From contig JBLDXI010000024.1 of the NCBI GenBank assembly GCA_047495785.1, forward strand, positions 496,001-560,000: a stretch of DNA of 64,000 nt, read 5' to 3'. Positions 48,092 through 62,500 of this stretch are shown here, piece by piece. Within the stretch, counting starts at the first letter, position 1, and each line of letters opens with the position of its first letter. A program made the position numbers and the translations under genes. The notes beneath the pieces are model-generated. The model saw only the letters and a list, made by a program, of their open reading frames with translations, ran no database searches and was not told the origin of the DNA. Source of the DNA: Lepidodermella squamata. Its lineage: Eukaryota; Gastrotricha.

Positions 48092-50731
48092 ACATTGCAC
48101 TATCTATCGATATCGTGACTGGCGATAATCCAAATGGTCTACTTATTTTGTTATTGGCGGTTGGAGCATGTGAAATGATATTCTTACCAGTGCGATCGCT
48201 CATTATATTGAAACCAACTTTTATTTCGATTTATAGTTTTCTTGCGCTTCTCACTTGTTCTTCGAATAACTATAATCACAATTAGTTTTAGTAACTCGTA
48301 ACAGACCTGCTAGGGTTTTAATCTCTCGTCGTTAAAAAAGTGCTAAAGCGCTGCGATCTTTGTTTTCCTTTTTAAAATACTTGGGCATTTTTTCCTTCGA
48401 CCTGTTACGATATGAGCCTATAGAAAAGATGATTATGGTAAAGAATGATCAATGCTATATTGACGTTTTGCACTGAAAGACTCGGGTGTTTGATTGAATG
48501 GTTCGGCTTCTTTTCTATGCGTCATGCACTTCCGATGCGGTGGTACCTTCCCTTGCAGTAAAGATTACTCAGCCATCCTCAAAGGTGGTGAGAAGTGCGT
48601 TCGTTAAAAGCGATCTCTTCTTGGCTTTCCGGAGCTATACTGTTGTTGCGACAAAAGAAGGCCGAACTAATGTTTCTCGAAACGGCATTTCCTTCTTTTA
48701 TTCGATCCCTTTTATAAATTTAGTGACTGCTTCGATGTGCCCCAATACAACCGTAACTATAATTTTTTACTAAATCGAATATGGGTTGTACGAACTTGAT
48801 TGAGACACAATTGCCGTAATTTGTTACATCAATCAATCAATCTCGTTATAAAATTGAAAACGGTTTATGGCTGTTCTATTTCAAGGCGGCTATTCATCTT
48901 TCAGTCACTTACACGATCATTTACTCTTACTCGTTTGACTTGATATAGCTACCTTTTCGTGTTTATGTAATGTTACACCATAGTGTTTACTCCTTGCCAA
49001 TTTTGGCAGTCTTGTCTCGTCAGGAGGAGTCTTTGTCGTTGACGTTCATGATTGTGCCGGGATTCATATAGTATAATATATGATATGATATGCAGTCTCG
49101 GCTTTATCTCTGCGTGATTTTCAGTAATCGTGCTCTTCTGGCCTGTGTTACATACTCTTCCATAATACGAAAAATTGCTGCGAAAGAAAAAAAGGAAATT
49201 GTTTTTTTTGAAATGGGTTGGAATATTTCGCAACATCGATGTGCAAATTGCTATTTGATCGTAACGATTATCTTCGTCACATTTATATATTCATATTAAA
49301 ATATTAATTGTCATATTATCAAATTATTACTCTGAGCTTGAAGTCTTCGCGTTGTTTTTTGTCTGTCCGTCTATGTTTTCTGACATTTCGTGCGTGACTA
49401 GATAACCTGCGCATACAAATTACCCGTCCTCCTCTAGTGAAAACGATGCTTCTATCATTATATTGGTATATTTGCACCAAAATGTATCATGATTCGAGAG
49501 AAAACTGTTGACATGCTTTGCCGTTATAAATTTGATGTCACAAAACATTTATCTTTTGTTGTTTAAGTTTTTGATTTTTATCTCTGTTGTACCACTCGCC
49601 CATACCCGAAAACAAAAGTGCACTTGATATTATTGATTACTATGATATAACTATTATTTCCGTATAACTATTCTCTATATATATGTATCATATATCTATA
49701 TTAAACCACGATTAATTTTGTTACTATCGCTGTTACATTCTGTTGCTATAGTCAGTCATCTCTCTCGTGTTCATCTCCTGCTTCTACGTTGTGATTGTTT
49801 CCGATTCGGTCACTGCGTAACAATTCGGATGCTATTGCCAATGTATAAACTAAAACCTGTCGAAAGTTGCAGTGATGTACATCTCTCTAATTTTTGATGC
49901 TGATTATAATGACTATGTTTTCGAGAGGAATGCCTATATTTGAACGAATCATCAAAGTGCGCTAGTAAATTCGTCTCTATTATCTTCGCTATTTGATGCA
50001 TACATGCTCCTGAGCGCTATTTACAAGGCCAAATTGTTTGGCAAAATCAGCTGAAAGTGCGCTGTGTATGATGAAATGACAGTGTATTCTCTACGAGCTA
50101 CCCTTTCTTTCAAATTGCGGTGAAAACGTTCTTAACTTTGGCGTACTGATGATTAGTGAGTAATAATTAATTTCTATATTCCCATCGGCTGAATTCTCGG
50201 CTGAGAGATCCTATGTTCATATGAGAATAATTATGATGGTTTTGAAGGTGTGCTTTTTCTGGCCGCCTGTTATGATTAATTATTTGATGAACGAGAGCCG
50301 AAAATGCCTCTATCGTAATTTAGGTAAGAAATAAAACACCGAGGAGCGTCAAAACTTGGCTTTTTATTTTGCTAACACCAGACCGACGAAATCATGTTGC
50401 AAAAATATTGGAATGGTGACATGGCATCCGTAGAGAAATCAGTATCCCGAATTTTAGCAGTAAATCAAACAGGAGAAAGACTGCATAAGCATGTTCAACA
50501 ACGATGGTGCCAGTTAATTTGTTTACTAACTTTACATAAAAATGCAGCCCAGTGAAAGTAGATATGGTTAAAACCGAAAAATAAATAATCGTGAAAAATT
50601 GATCCTCAAACAACAACAACTATTACCATGGTCAGTTACATCAGTAATTCAGACAAAAAACAGCTTCTTCCTTCTTGACCTCGATAAAGGTGAGAGGAAA
50701 GACTTCTGATTGCTATAAAAATCGTTACAAA
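48092..50731. other. Convergent 3' intergenic region
   Basis: 2.6 kb between the DCP1 stop and the ceramide kinase stop, AT-rich, with repeated TATATAT words near 49070 and 49680. A 75-codon hydrophobic minus frame at 50392-50619 has no splice context or recognised family and is probably chance. Confidence 0.35.
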
Positions 50732-52753
50732 TTATGCATTCATAGTGGAAGACCGAGCTCCCACTTCAAATCTTGTGCCCGACAAAAACAGAGAACCATT
50801 GGTCGGATGAGGATTTGAATCAATAGGAAACGAATAAATAGCCAATAAAATAAGTAATAAAATGTTAAATAAAATGATTGCAAATAGCAATCGGCTGTTC
50901 GAAGAAGTCGAGAGATGCAACGTATTATTCAACAAACGAGCGAGCACTGTGTCCAAAGAGGACTTCCGCCACCTGTCTTCGACGGTGCGACGCATCCGCA
51001 CAACTGCAGGTACACTTTTCAGGGGAGAAGGCCGAATAAATAAACGAGGCACAATGCACTTGAGAATTCTCGCCCAATAAAGATAACTTGAAGCAACAGG
51101 CGCAGGTAGCGGACCTCCGGATCCGAAGAACAGCAACAGCCTGGAATTGAAAATATAGATAAAAAAATATCCAAGACCATATTACCTCACCTGGTATGCA
51201 CAACCGAGTGGATAGAGGTGGCCGGCAAAACTTCACCATCGACATTCCAATTAACAGATCTCGCGATGCCGAGTTCAATTTTTTCTTCGTCGATTTGTGG
51301 AGATTTAACTGTACACCGATACTCGCAACACGAACGGATGGCAGAAACTTTGATGATTTGACTTTTCTGATGATAAACAGCATCGATCCAGCCCCGAACG
51401 CTGGCTAGAAGGCCTAAGATCATGCGCAGCCGGCCACCGTTATGAGATATTATGAATATATGCGAAGTTGCATCGCTCAAATGGCATAAAGGAGCCAAGC
51501 CATGGACAAGAGCGCCAGGAATTCGCAGCGGTGATGCGTAAGCGTTCAAAGAGGAAATTGGCCCTGGTTCAACTGCAGCCCATCGCCATTCGCTCTTTGA
51601 TGACAGTGAAGAATTTCTTGGCAAGCCGTCATTCAATTTTACCCACTCCTCACAAATAGAGCAGCTGGAATATTGGAATCAAAATTATCAACTTACGAAA
51701 ACAATTTTAGCGACCTTACTCATAAGTGCATGGTTGAATGGCACTGACTCTCGATGTGTCGCGAGGTCGGTATTCTACCGCAACATTGTAAGGCTTGAAA
51801 GAGACGAAAGCGGAAATACCCGCCAGAATGCTTTTGATTTGCCCCAAATAAGCGAAACGCTTAATCCTTATTAACGTTTCTGTAAGAAAACCAGTGGCTA
51901 CAGCACTGAGAGCTACCCTGAAAATCGATAAATTAATCAATCAAGAAATTAATCAACTAATATCGCATTTTTACTTCGCAAAATATCCGTCAGCGAAAAC
52001 TGCTTGGACGTCCATGTAAGTAGTTGCTCCCAACGCAATGCAAATGGCAGCGATGTGGGGGTCTCGAGAACCAAACAATGTACAAGCTACAGCATCAGTA
52101 GAACCGGCAGGGATAATTCCGATCGGTTTGGCGAAAGAATTAAGTTCTGAGTCAGGAAGTATCGATGGGTATTTTGCGCTGTCTTTGAGTGCTCTCTGCG
52201 CGAACAAAGTACAGCCGGTAGCAAGTTCACCTAACGTTCCATCACCTGGAGAGACATCGCGCTTAGATGAAGTCGCATGACGTTTTTTTTCTCATACCTC
52301 CAACAACCACAAATGCATCGTATTTTTCCATGTCAGACGCATCCATAGATTGAATATAGTCTGAAATTCTGCCAGATAGCACGAACAAACTGCAGCAGTT
52401 CAGAGCATCTTGAAGCACTTCAGGCTTAATGGGTAACCCCGCGGGTGACGTGACAGCTGAAAAATCAAGAACCATTTAAGTGATAATAAGTTTCCGAAAT
52501 ACGACTATTTTTACCAACAACGTCGTATTTTATCTGAGCTATTGTAAAGTAAGGCAGAGCTGATTCCAAAAATACTTTGATAGCTCTCCCACCACCGCTG
52601 AGCACGTTGATGAAAACAAGCATGCGCCTTGGAACATTTCTCGACGCTGGAAAATTTACTGTATAACAAAGCCATATTAATATGATACCAACCTTTCAAT
52701 GTATCCAAATTGTTGCGAATAAAGTCGTACTCGGATAAGTAATAATCACCCAT
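50732..52753 (-). CDS. CERK: Ceramide kinase with a C-terminal membrane segment
   Basis: Seven exons: 52753-52693, 52658-52515, 52456-52298, 52245-51975, 51917-51720, 51664-51191 and 51140-50732; 571 aa. CERK phosphorylates ceramide to ceramide-1-phosphate. Seen: RRMLVFINVLSGGGRA (nucleotide loop), YDAFVVVGGDGTLGE with the invariant GGDGT across intron 3, IGIIPAGSTDAVACTLFG, MDVQAVFADG, CSICEEWVKL, GLAPLCHLSDATSHIF, and WNVDGEVLPATSIHSVV near the normal C-terminus. Beyond that come ~135 more residues with one hydrophobic helix, LFAIILFNILLLILLAIYSF, not usual for CERK. Exon 3 contains a possible 69-nt in-frame intron (52437-52369); removing it gives a better-spaced SPAGISDYIQS. The usual N-terminal PH region is not in this model. 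The frame is closed just upstream of the ATG; unassigned exons may exist at 52790-53040. Confidence 0.85.
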
Positions 52754-55700
52754 AAGTTATATCAGAAGAGCCTAAAAATAAACATCAGTGGACGGACTCG
52801 ACATTAAACGCGAATTTTCCAAATTCAATGCGCATTAGTCAATCTTGTAAGTCTGGTCAGCAATCAGCAAAGAGGAATTGAAGCGGTAATATCGAATTGG
52901 CCAAAGATGTTCAGATGAAAAAGAACGGCTATATATTCGGCCACCAAAAAGCCACCACGAGCGCAAGATGCCCAATTGAATCACCTTCCGCCTTTTCAAT
53001 GGTATCATTCAGGAATTCAATTCTCATTGCGACTTCCATATATAGTATATCAAGGTAATTAGAGCATTCCCGGACACATGACCCCAGCTTACATCAGATG
53101 GATCGGCAGCTAAGTCGGCCAACTTGAAACTTGAACAAAAAAGCGCGGGTCATCGATAACAAACATTTGTGGAAAACTTTAGTTATGCTCATCAAAATTA
53201 AAATAATGTTAAACAAGCTATATTTGCGCAAAACTATTTTACCTAAAATTGTCAAAATCTATTGGGCCTTGTTGTTTTTTTTTTAGATTTTCGTGTTAAA
53301 CTTGCTTGTTTTCGCCGGCGAAATGGTTTGTTTTTGGCGCAAAGCCGGCTCAGTGGCCTATCGCCGTGTTCTATATTTGACTCAGCAACAAGGCTACATT
53401 GCCAGATAGTAACGCAAAATTCTATCCATGGTTGTGTGAGATTCGACTTCCGATTTCGGATTAGACATAATATACAGCTCTCTTTAGTGTTTGACTTATA
53501 AGTAAGATCGTTCTTTTTTCTTAAATGTTACATTCATACCCAGATAAATTGAAAGCGTGCTGATTTTTTGGCCATGTAGAGATCCTCCAGAATCCACAAT
53601 CGGAACAATATGAAGCGGCAGCAAAGAACATTAGGCATTAGGCATTAGGCTACTTGTTGAAATCTCATATAGAATTTAGAATGTCATTTGAATATTGAAT
53701 ACTTAATTTGAGACCTGTACGACGGTTTTTCCCAGAGACGTAGCCAGGATTTATTTTTGGGGGTGATAATTGTTTTCTTATCGAGAATGGAATCGAGAAA
53801 ACACTTGAAAAGCCTGTTTGTGAGCTCGCGAGAAGCGAGCTGTAGCTGCTGCTTTTTGGGCATTTTCAAGATGAAAACAGGCTTAGAATGCGCTAAAAGT
53901 TGCATGGTTCTCAGAAAATTAGTAACTGGAGACCACTTTCATGATTTCTTTGAGGGGGATGGGGCTCTTCAATGTAAAATGACTTTTCCAGCCACGTGCT
54001 TGTTGAGCAATATTTCGATTCCCCCTAATAGGTGGAAAATTTGCAAAAATTTTAATAGGATGTTTCCTGATTTATAAGTTATAAAAACCGCATCCGATTT
54101 ATATTCGTTTCAGAGCCATGGTTTATAATTCGTGAGGACACCTATTTCGCACAGAGCTTTTATATATTTGAGCGATGTCAGAAATGAAAATTTTTAAAAG
54201 GCTGTGTTCGGCGCTATATTAGGCACATAAAATTCACGGAAATAGAGACACCTCGTTCAAAATAGAAAATATTGTTATCTAAGGAGAAATTCATCAAAAA
54301 TTTCACTTTTCATTCAGATATTTTTAAATGAATAACCTTTGATGAGCTATTTTTATGATGTAAGCTTTCTTACTGGTTGTGAAATACTTATTTTGGATCA
54401 ATTTCGTGAGAATTTGGCAAAATTCGGAAATGAGTTCTTTAGCAGAAAAAAAGAAAAAGTTCCGTTGTATAGATTGCTATGTACACCAATTTTCTCGGGT
54501 GAAATGCTTTCTGCCTCCAAATATTTGACTTTCTGGCACTAATTGCGAAAATTCAAAAATTACCGTATAATATGTGTTTTCTTACCGCCATTTGGAGTTG
54601 GACACTATCTTGGCATAATAAATTATAAATGTTGGACTGAGGATATTATTTTATGTTAAATCCTTAAAATCAGCGATTTTATATACTGTTATTGGACATT
54701 TTGATTCTTGAAAATGGGGTAGAAACCGCAAATTTCTGGCAAGTAAACCTAAATCGGCAGTAAGCCTTGTTTTGGTGGCGAAGAAACCAAAAGGATGACA
54801 AGTAACTTGATAGCAATTTTTGAATTTTCGCATTTAGTTGCAGGAAATCCAATTCTGGTCGCAAGAAATACCTCGATCTTGCGCAATCATCGTGATTGAA
54901 AATTGAAAAATTATCCGCGTGTTGATTTATCACAGCTGGTTTGCTACAAATTTCAACCCTATATGACACTTTTCTGTCTTTTTGCTGGTTGTCTGAAATT
55001 CTCTCGAAAAATTCGATCAAGGTCTGGCTCGTGCGCCGCGTGCAGCTAGCGAAAGTTGACTGCCCTGACCGAATGAAGATCAAATCGCAGCTTCACTCTG
55101 TCCGCTGAAGACTCGATGATTTTATTAGAAAAACCAATCTTTTTCAGTAATTTAGTTGCTGCATTTCTACGTTATTAGCGAAATTAATTATTGAATTCAG
55201 TATTCGGGATTGCGCTGTTAGTTCTTATTTGAATATTGAGGAAACAAATTTGTTTTAGAATGAACACTGTTTTGCTGTTGGCAAACGAGGAAGTTTTAGT
55301 ATTTATCAACTGATTTAGAACTTTGAACTGTCGTCGGCCTGTCTCTGATTATCAGCGTTTATTGGACCGTTTCCTCAGTCAAACTATCATTACCGTTCCG
55401 CGCTATTCGGTTTATCCTTTTGTGCGGCGTTTTATTGTGGATTTATTTGACTGCCTTGCCGCTTTTTATGGTGGGCATGTTTTCTTCTGTTTTATTTGTG
55501 CAGGATGACACATTCGTAACTAAACGTGCAATTTCTTCGTCATATTTTTGATGAATATTTCGCGAAACGTTCATTTGCTTGAAAACAGTCGTGCTTTTAG
55601 CGAACAAAAGTGTGACATATCTCGTTGGTTCTATTCCCAGCGATTTCGTGCGCGCATCTTTGGCGGCAGATATTCACTGGTTCGTTTCGCACTTCTTTAT

Positions 55701-58700
55701 CTATTTCGCGACATCGCTTTGATATTAGCGAGATGCGACGCGGCCACCTTTGGTTTCGCTCGTGTTCTTGCATAATAAAACTCGCGTACATGAGCAAATT
55801 TGAAAAAGCCTTGCTATTACGAGCACTTGAACCGCTTAATTTCACACTCCGACTTCTTTTTCCACGCAGCGTGTAGGCATATGGCTCATCAGTGGGCTCA
55901 GTCCTCTCACTCCCATTGCAATGTCTTGTAACAACAATCATCTCATTGGCATTACTAATAATAATAACAACAAGGGAAGGAAACAATAATAATAATACAA
56001 CAATAGCGAAGTTAGGCTTCACTGCTGATAGGATAACAAGGCGCCGGACTCGTGCTAATTAGGTGGTATGGGAATGTTCCATTGCGAAATAATAAACAAA
56101 ACACTCTGCGCTATACCCAACGGCGCTTTCGTTAGACGTGTGCAATTGATGGGCAGGGCTTTCTGGCGCCTCCCGGTAAGGTGCGCACGTTGTGTTGTTG
56201 CGCAACCCAGGTTTTTGGCGACCGAGCGCGAAGTAGCGCACTGCCTTCAGCGCCTCGCGTTATTTCGTCAAAGTGAGAAGCAATAATAGGTAAGGGCTAT
56301 CGATTGTTTATTTTGAACAGAACGTGCGATATTAGGCTCGTAACTCCTGTTGTTGCTGCTGCCTTGTCGTTGTTACCTTCACGATGGGGCTCCGGCAGTT
56401 GGGCAGCATGTTGCGCCTCTTCCGCAGGCGCGCCCGGTCTGTTGCCGGCCGGGGCTTGGCGGTTGTTTGTTGACGACACAGTCCGAAAGCAACAACACTG
56501 CGGTGCCACAGACTCGGATGCTTATAAATTTGTTTGCTCTTGCCAACGTAACTTGTTAACTGAGGAGCGGATGGATAACAAGTGGCGTTAGTCTTAAGTA
56601 AGATATACCCGAATATATAGCAATTTTCCCAGCCAGCTCCTAACGCCTCTATTCTGTGAATCTCACGCGTCTCACATGATGCAAATGTGAATTGCCCCCA
56701 TTACGTGCGCTCGTTTCCGTTTTTGTTTTCTTCTCACCAGCGTAATTGTTATTTATTACACTTATTGAGGTAATTTACGGGCTGTATAACTATTACAATT
56801 ATGGTCTCATTCTTTGACTCTCTGAGCCAAGAAGTAAGTCAAATATCACGGCGAAAAGTGAGGTATTGTCTCGTAGTTGCGCATAAATAGTCGCAATTTT
56901 TTCTTTTGTTCCGCCTCGTTAGCGCTTGCTTTTTCGCTCTCACGTTTTCTAGGCAGCGGCATCCTGCATTAGGCGTGTGCGCGGCGGCCTTTCCGTGTCT
57001 TATCGCTTCTTTATGGCCTCGGCGACATGTGTGGGAGTAAAATGTGCTGGCTGTCAACCAAACCGCCGGACCTATGCTTTGTTCTTCGTGTCCTGACGCG
57101 CTCGCCTCGGACCAGCTTTTATATCTGCGACTTTACCGCGAGCGAGCGAGAGAGCACACGTCTTATATTACCCTCTCGACGGCGGCGTTCTTTGCCTGGC
57201 CAGCCGTCCACGTTTTTCCTTGCCCTGTCGTCCGCGTGTATTAACACTTCGGGTACGCAAACCCGTCTTCGGCATACCACCGGCACGGTGTGCGGTTTGT
57301 ATGCGTTTGAGATATAAGCTGTAATGATGCCGCTTGCGGCAGCAAACACCATAATGGCGCGCTTTCTTTGTGTGAAAGGCGAAGACGATGGCCGAGAATG
57401 CTATTATGACGAAGACACTGATGAAACTACTATATCATCTCTTCTTCATCTTCGCCTGTCTTGCTGTGCTGTCACACATGCAATCGTGTAGTATAACGTC
57501 AACTTTGCATGTCATGATTTGTCGCGTTACAAGACGGCAGTAAGGCGTATATTATACCCATGAGGACTCATCTTCCTTCAAGCTCTTGTTGTAGTGTATT
57601 TCTTAGGTACCTGTATAGTTTATTTTATCGGCCATCTTCACCAAGGACCGGTCGTTAATTCAAAGACCATTGGCTTAGAATACATAAAGCCCCTCTGTTC
57701 ACTGTTGCACGCACGAGGCCCTCGTCTAAATGCACTTGCGTCTGCGGCAGTGAGACAACGCACCGGATCATTTCGTACAATACTTATTCAAATTAACCTG
57801 ATGATATTATATTTTTTCTCTTCCATTTTTAGACCTATGTTATTACACCAAAATTTGACCTCTACCATGATTAATTGGAAAAATGCGCGATATGATTACG
57901 GCGTCATGCGTCACTGAGTTTTTTGTAATAATTATTGCTGTTATTTCCACACACACCTTCGCGTGCATGTGCTACGCCGTGTAATATACACGCTTGCCGG
58001 GTGAGCATTCAGAAAGAGAGAGATGCTAATCCTTGCTATTCACCCCAGACCTCCCGTGATTTTTTAGCAGGCTATTGTTATTTTTTATTCTAGCAATAAT
58101 TTACCGGTAGACGAAAAAGTCCATATAATCCGCGCCTTATTACTACTGCCAACACGCGGCGGCACTTGTCAAAATTATATTTTTAGGTTTTTTGAAATAT
58201 TGTGTGAGTAAATTGCTGTTTTCTGATAATACACACATTTCACGCGTTATTTTAACACCACTTTTCACACGTCTCGGCATTTCATTGAGATTTTACCGTG
58301 AATTAACCTTTGTTTTCACAACAAAATTTATTATTATGTTTTTTCCTATTACCATTTTAATAGTGGAAGTAATGAAAACTGTCGTTCAAATATTATCGCC
58401 GTAGAGGAGGAATGTCGCAAAATGTGTAGCGTGCTTCGCGCGAGTGTTTATACTCACGTATGTTTCAGGAACGGTGCTAGAGGATGTCCAGCTAAATTTA
58501 TATTTATACTTTCCACGACCATGTTATCATATGACGTTTATCGCCGTAATCGCGCACGAATCAGATATTTCCGCGAGCTGTAGCATCTCTCGCAGTTGAA
58601 TTCCGTTACTTGTTCAAGGAGGGCAGGCAGGGTGTGTCAGTGGTTGCTTGTTCATTGCACCGATAGCATCGCGCCCGGCAACAAGTAATGATGCGCGCGC

Positions 58701-59504
58701 GTGCTTGTCTGTGTCTTCATCCGTGAGGCCATCTGGCTGCGATGTTATTGCTCCCGGAAATGGCAACATTTTCAGTGTATAACGATAATATAACAATCAG
58801 CTGCCTGATTGAAACATCAGCTGCAGCGGCCGTGCGCGTTAATTTCCATTTGCATCCAATTTACCGTTAACGGTTAGGCAATGATACAACGCCGCGTCTT
58901 GTCTTGTTCACACCGCAATGATTTTTCCCTCGGGCGCGCCTTGTTTCTGTTGCTGGTGTAATAATCGCAAATTAATAGCCGGCTATCTTGTTTTTGGCGC
59001 TCACATTCCAGCTGTTTATCTCTGCGCTGTTGGGCGGTTTTACAGCCCCGAAAATGTTCCTCTACTTAACCGATTTACATTCTTTCACTCACTTGTCGAT
59101 TTTGTTGCCTTCAAAGTCGAAAACTGCCGATGCTGAACAAGTTGTGGTTGGAGAGGCGGCATCGCTTTGCTCGGAGGGCGAAAAACTGACGGAGCGATCG
59201 GCGGCACGGGCGCCCTGCCGAGTCCATGTGTGTTCCAGCTATTTCGGCGCGCACGGACAGAGGTGATCCGAGGCGGGGGGCACCTGATCGACAGTGCGCG
59301 CATCCAGGAGTCCAAGGCGCGCGGCTCTTGAACCGCCTCGAGTGGATCACATTACGAGTGTGCGCATACTCGCGCCCCAGGATGCACAATGCGGACCCTT
59401 CAGATTAGCGACTAATCGCGATATCATTGCCAGATCTGCACTCTCGAGCGGATCCAGTCATTCATTCGCAATTTCCTTTGATAGCAAGATCTCCGTTTTT
59501 CATC
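52754..59504. other. Long intergenic region upstream of the FERM gene
   Basis: 6.7 kb. The left ~300 bp may hold further ceramide-kinase 5' exons; a minus frame with WPIRYYRFNSSLLIADQTY is near 52840-52910. A TTAGGCATTAGGCATTAGGC triplet is at 53631-53650. From about 55.3 kb base composition becomes richer in CG dinucleotides, and many short open frames appear on both strands without motif support; this may be regulatory DNA of the downstream gene. Confidence 0.35.
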
Positions 59505-62500
59505 ATGGTTCTGAACCGTCAACCGACGCCGCGTAGAAACAGGCCCCTAGCCTACACGCCGTCACAAATTTTGAACAACAAAACGTTCGCTCAGTTTTTC
59601 GAATCTGCTACCTCTGTCGAAGAGCTAGTCGCACTATCGGCCGCTGTCCAAGCCGCCGCTGCCACGACACCTTCATTGCCGCGATCGGCCCGCGCCGCCT
59701 TTGCCCTCCGTCGCCGCAACACCTCAGTCTCGCCTCCGTCGCCCTCCGACTCCGCCGTCATCGACAGCCTCAACACCACACCGACCACAACTTGTACACC
59801 ATCGGCAGTCATCGGCTCAACACCCTCTCGTTTGTGGTCTAGGATCAAGCGTTGTCGTTCCGTTCTAGCGCAACAGGTTAACATTTTAATTTTAAGTAGT
59901 AGTAAGTAAAAACTAGCACGCGAGTGTTAATTGCCGCGCGGCGTCGCTCGCTTATAGGTGTCATATCATTCGCGGCGGTTCTTTTCATGCCGATGTAAAA
60001 TCTCACTTGTAAAGCCGTCATTTGCTCGCTAAGCCACGACATTAATACATTAATACGCCACTAAAAGGGGTGCGCGACTCTTGTCACACGTCCAAAAACA
60101 CGCCGCTTTGTTAGCTTTTGCCGACGTGTAAATTAATCAGCCTACGTGACCAAGTGGGACACGATATGGTTGCGGAATGTCGCAAGATCAGCGATAAGTG
60201 TCGTTCACCCGATAAGTATCGCGCGCTATAGCAAAATCCGGCCGCTACGATCCGGAGCCATATGGACCTGCTCACTTTCAATCGTTTTTCATGAAATTAT
60301 TTTCAACTAATGAGTCGAGGAACGGTAGCAGCACCGCCCTAATAACAGGGCAATGCTCATTAGCGAGCATGTCATTAGCGCGCGTCCTGTCTGGCATACC
60401 CCGACCGTCGACAGCGATAATCTTGTAATTGCAAGTGCGGCCCGCGACGCGTTCAAGACGCTTGCCTCGACGATCGCATTGCGAAATCTCGAAAACGTAG
60501 ATTTAAATGTATTTATCATTTGTTTATTATTCCACCTCGGTGAAAACATCCCGGCTTTCACCAGCGCGCGGGGTAGCAATGTTTATGTTTTTGCGTGAAC
60601 TTGCCTACGTGATGGTTGACAAAGGCAGGAGTGGCTTATTTCAATGTGAGCCCGCTTCTATCTCTCCATTTCAAAGGGCGTGCATTTCGTAATGATGAGC
60701 TGCGCGCGTAGCATCTTTCCATGCGAAATTACTGAAATCTTACGCCGTATCAATGTCATCTTCCCTTTATATCTATCCTTAATCCCACCGTCTTAACGTC
60801 GCGTTTAGAATTCAATTTAGATTTCATCAGCGCTTGATTGTTGCAATGCCACCCTTTGCGTAGACATGAATTTTCACCTAATTTCCTATTAAATTTTACA
60901 TTTTCTTTAATTTTTGTTTCTTGTTTCCTCCACGTCTAGATGGCTACAACAGATAAAAGAATAGATATTGTTTTATTAGACGGATCGACACTCACTTTTT
61001 CAGTTAAGGTTTGTTGAATATACGTGATTATTTTGTTTTCAGTGATTCACCACCGTTTACTTTTTACAGGCCCGTATGCAAGGGCGTGAGCTCTTCGAAG
61101 CAGTCGTTTCACATTTACGCCTCCGACACAGCGAAAGTTTCGGTCTTGCGTATCAACTCGATGGGTAAATTTACAACTCCGTTTTTCACCTTGTTTATTT
61201 TGACGAGCGCCAGTTGCTTGAGTGTACCTAATAATAGAGTGTTACAAGCGGCGGCTGGTACTTTTGAAGTGGTTCACTGGTTGGCAGTAGTACCTAGCGT
61301 CACAAATGAATTTACGGTGCTTAGGAATTTAGGCGCGGCTTGCCTTTGAGCGGCTCGCAAATGAGCGAGATCATCCTCCTTGATACTCTCGGAATGAGCG
61401 TGCCGAGTTGGCGCTGTGCGCGCGCGCGTGGCCACTAGCGTTGCGCGCTTTGATGTAACCGGCCGCAATAGTTTTCGTGTCGTAACCATCGTCGTCCGGA
61501 TGTCGCATATACAATTTATCTGCGCTTAGCATCAATAACCCAGCACTTCTGATTACCTCCAGGCATTAGACTTGTTTCAAGGGTAGCACTTCATTTCCTG
61601 CCACTTCTACAGAATATTGCGACTTCATGCGCGCTCAGTTACCTGAAACACACCCTCACCATCTCAGAAAATTGTAACGTTAGTCTAGACGATATCCATC
61701 GACTCGACGGTTGTTCGTACATCGCGGATTAGGTAGATATCCCAAAATTTGAGTTTAATCCTCGAAGTAAGCCCTTGAACAAACTGCTATATTGCAACAA
61801 ACAGGTTTCATACTGCCCACCATTTGGCACAATATCTGCCTTTATTACCCTTACTCACGATAGCGATAGTGTCTGTGTCTACCAGTGAGGTGTGCCATGT
61901 GGTTGAGAGCACGTGGCGCGCAAATCTATCGAGAAGTCGCGTGGCTTCGGCGATTGGCCTCTCGGTACTAGTCGAGCGCAATTAAGGAGGCTGGGTTAAT
62001 AATAAACTTGCGCGCGCTTCGTCGTCGGCTTCTTTTTGTTGTTAATGGCGCGGAGAGGCAGACACAGCGCAGTGGCGGTCGCTCGCGGCAGTTTCGGCAC
62101 TCGCGGCGCGCGTATGAGGGTAATCGGGCGAGAGGACTTAATGCCTTAACGTCGGCATCAGTCTGGTGCCAGCGCGAAACTAGCAATTTTACATTAGCCG
62201 GTCAGGTAATTGCGGGTTCAACTTGCCCGCAAACGAACTAACCTGTGGGCCCCTGACTGCGAAACGCGTGCTCACTAGTCTCTCGACAGCAGTTCAAGAA
62301 TACTTGTGGCCTTGTTGAGACTTTGTCCGTTTGTTGCATCCAACTTGCTCGCGAGTCGCGCTATTAGCAGTTTGTTTACCATCTCGTGTTCGTATCTCGT
62401 GTTAGGAGCGCTTCTCATGGTGCTATCAAAACAGCCTTAATGCTCATTGTCTGTTTTAATTGAAATACCTACTATTTACTTTTGCACTCATCCTGCAACG

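Noticed and set aside
55323-57317. Many 60-140-codon frames on both strands
   Set aside because: They overlap each other on opposite strands, lack introns with matching phase, and show no family signature; likely chance in stop-poor, CG-rich DNA.
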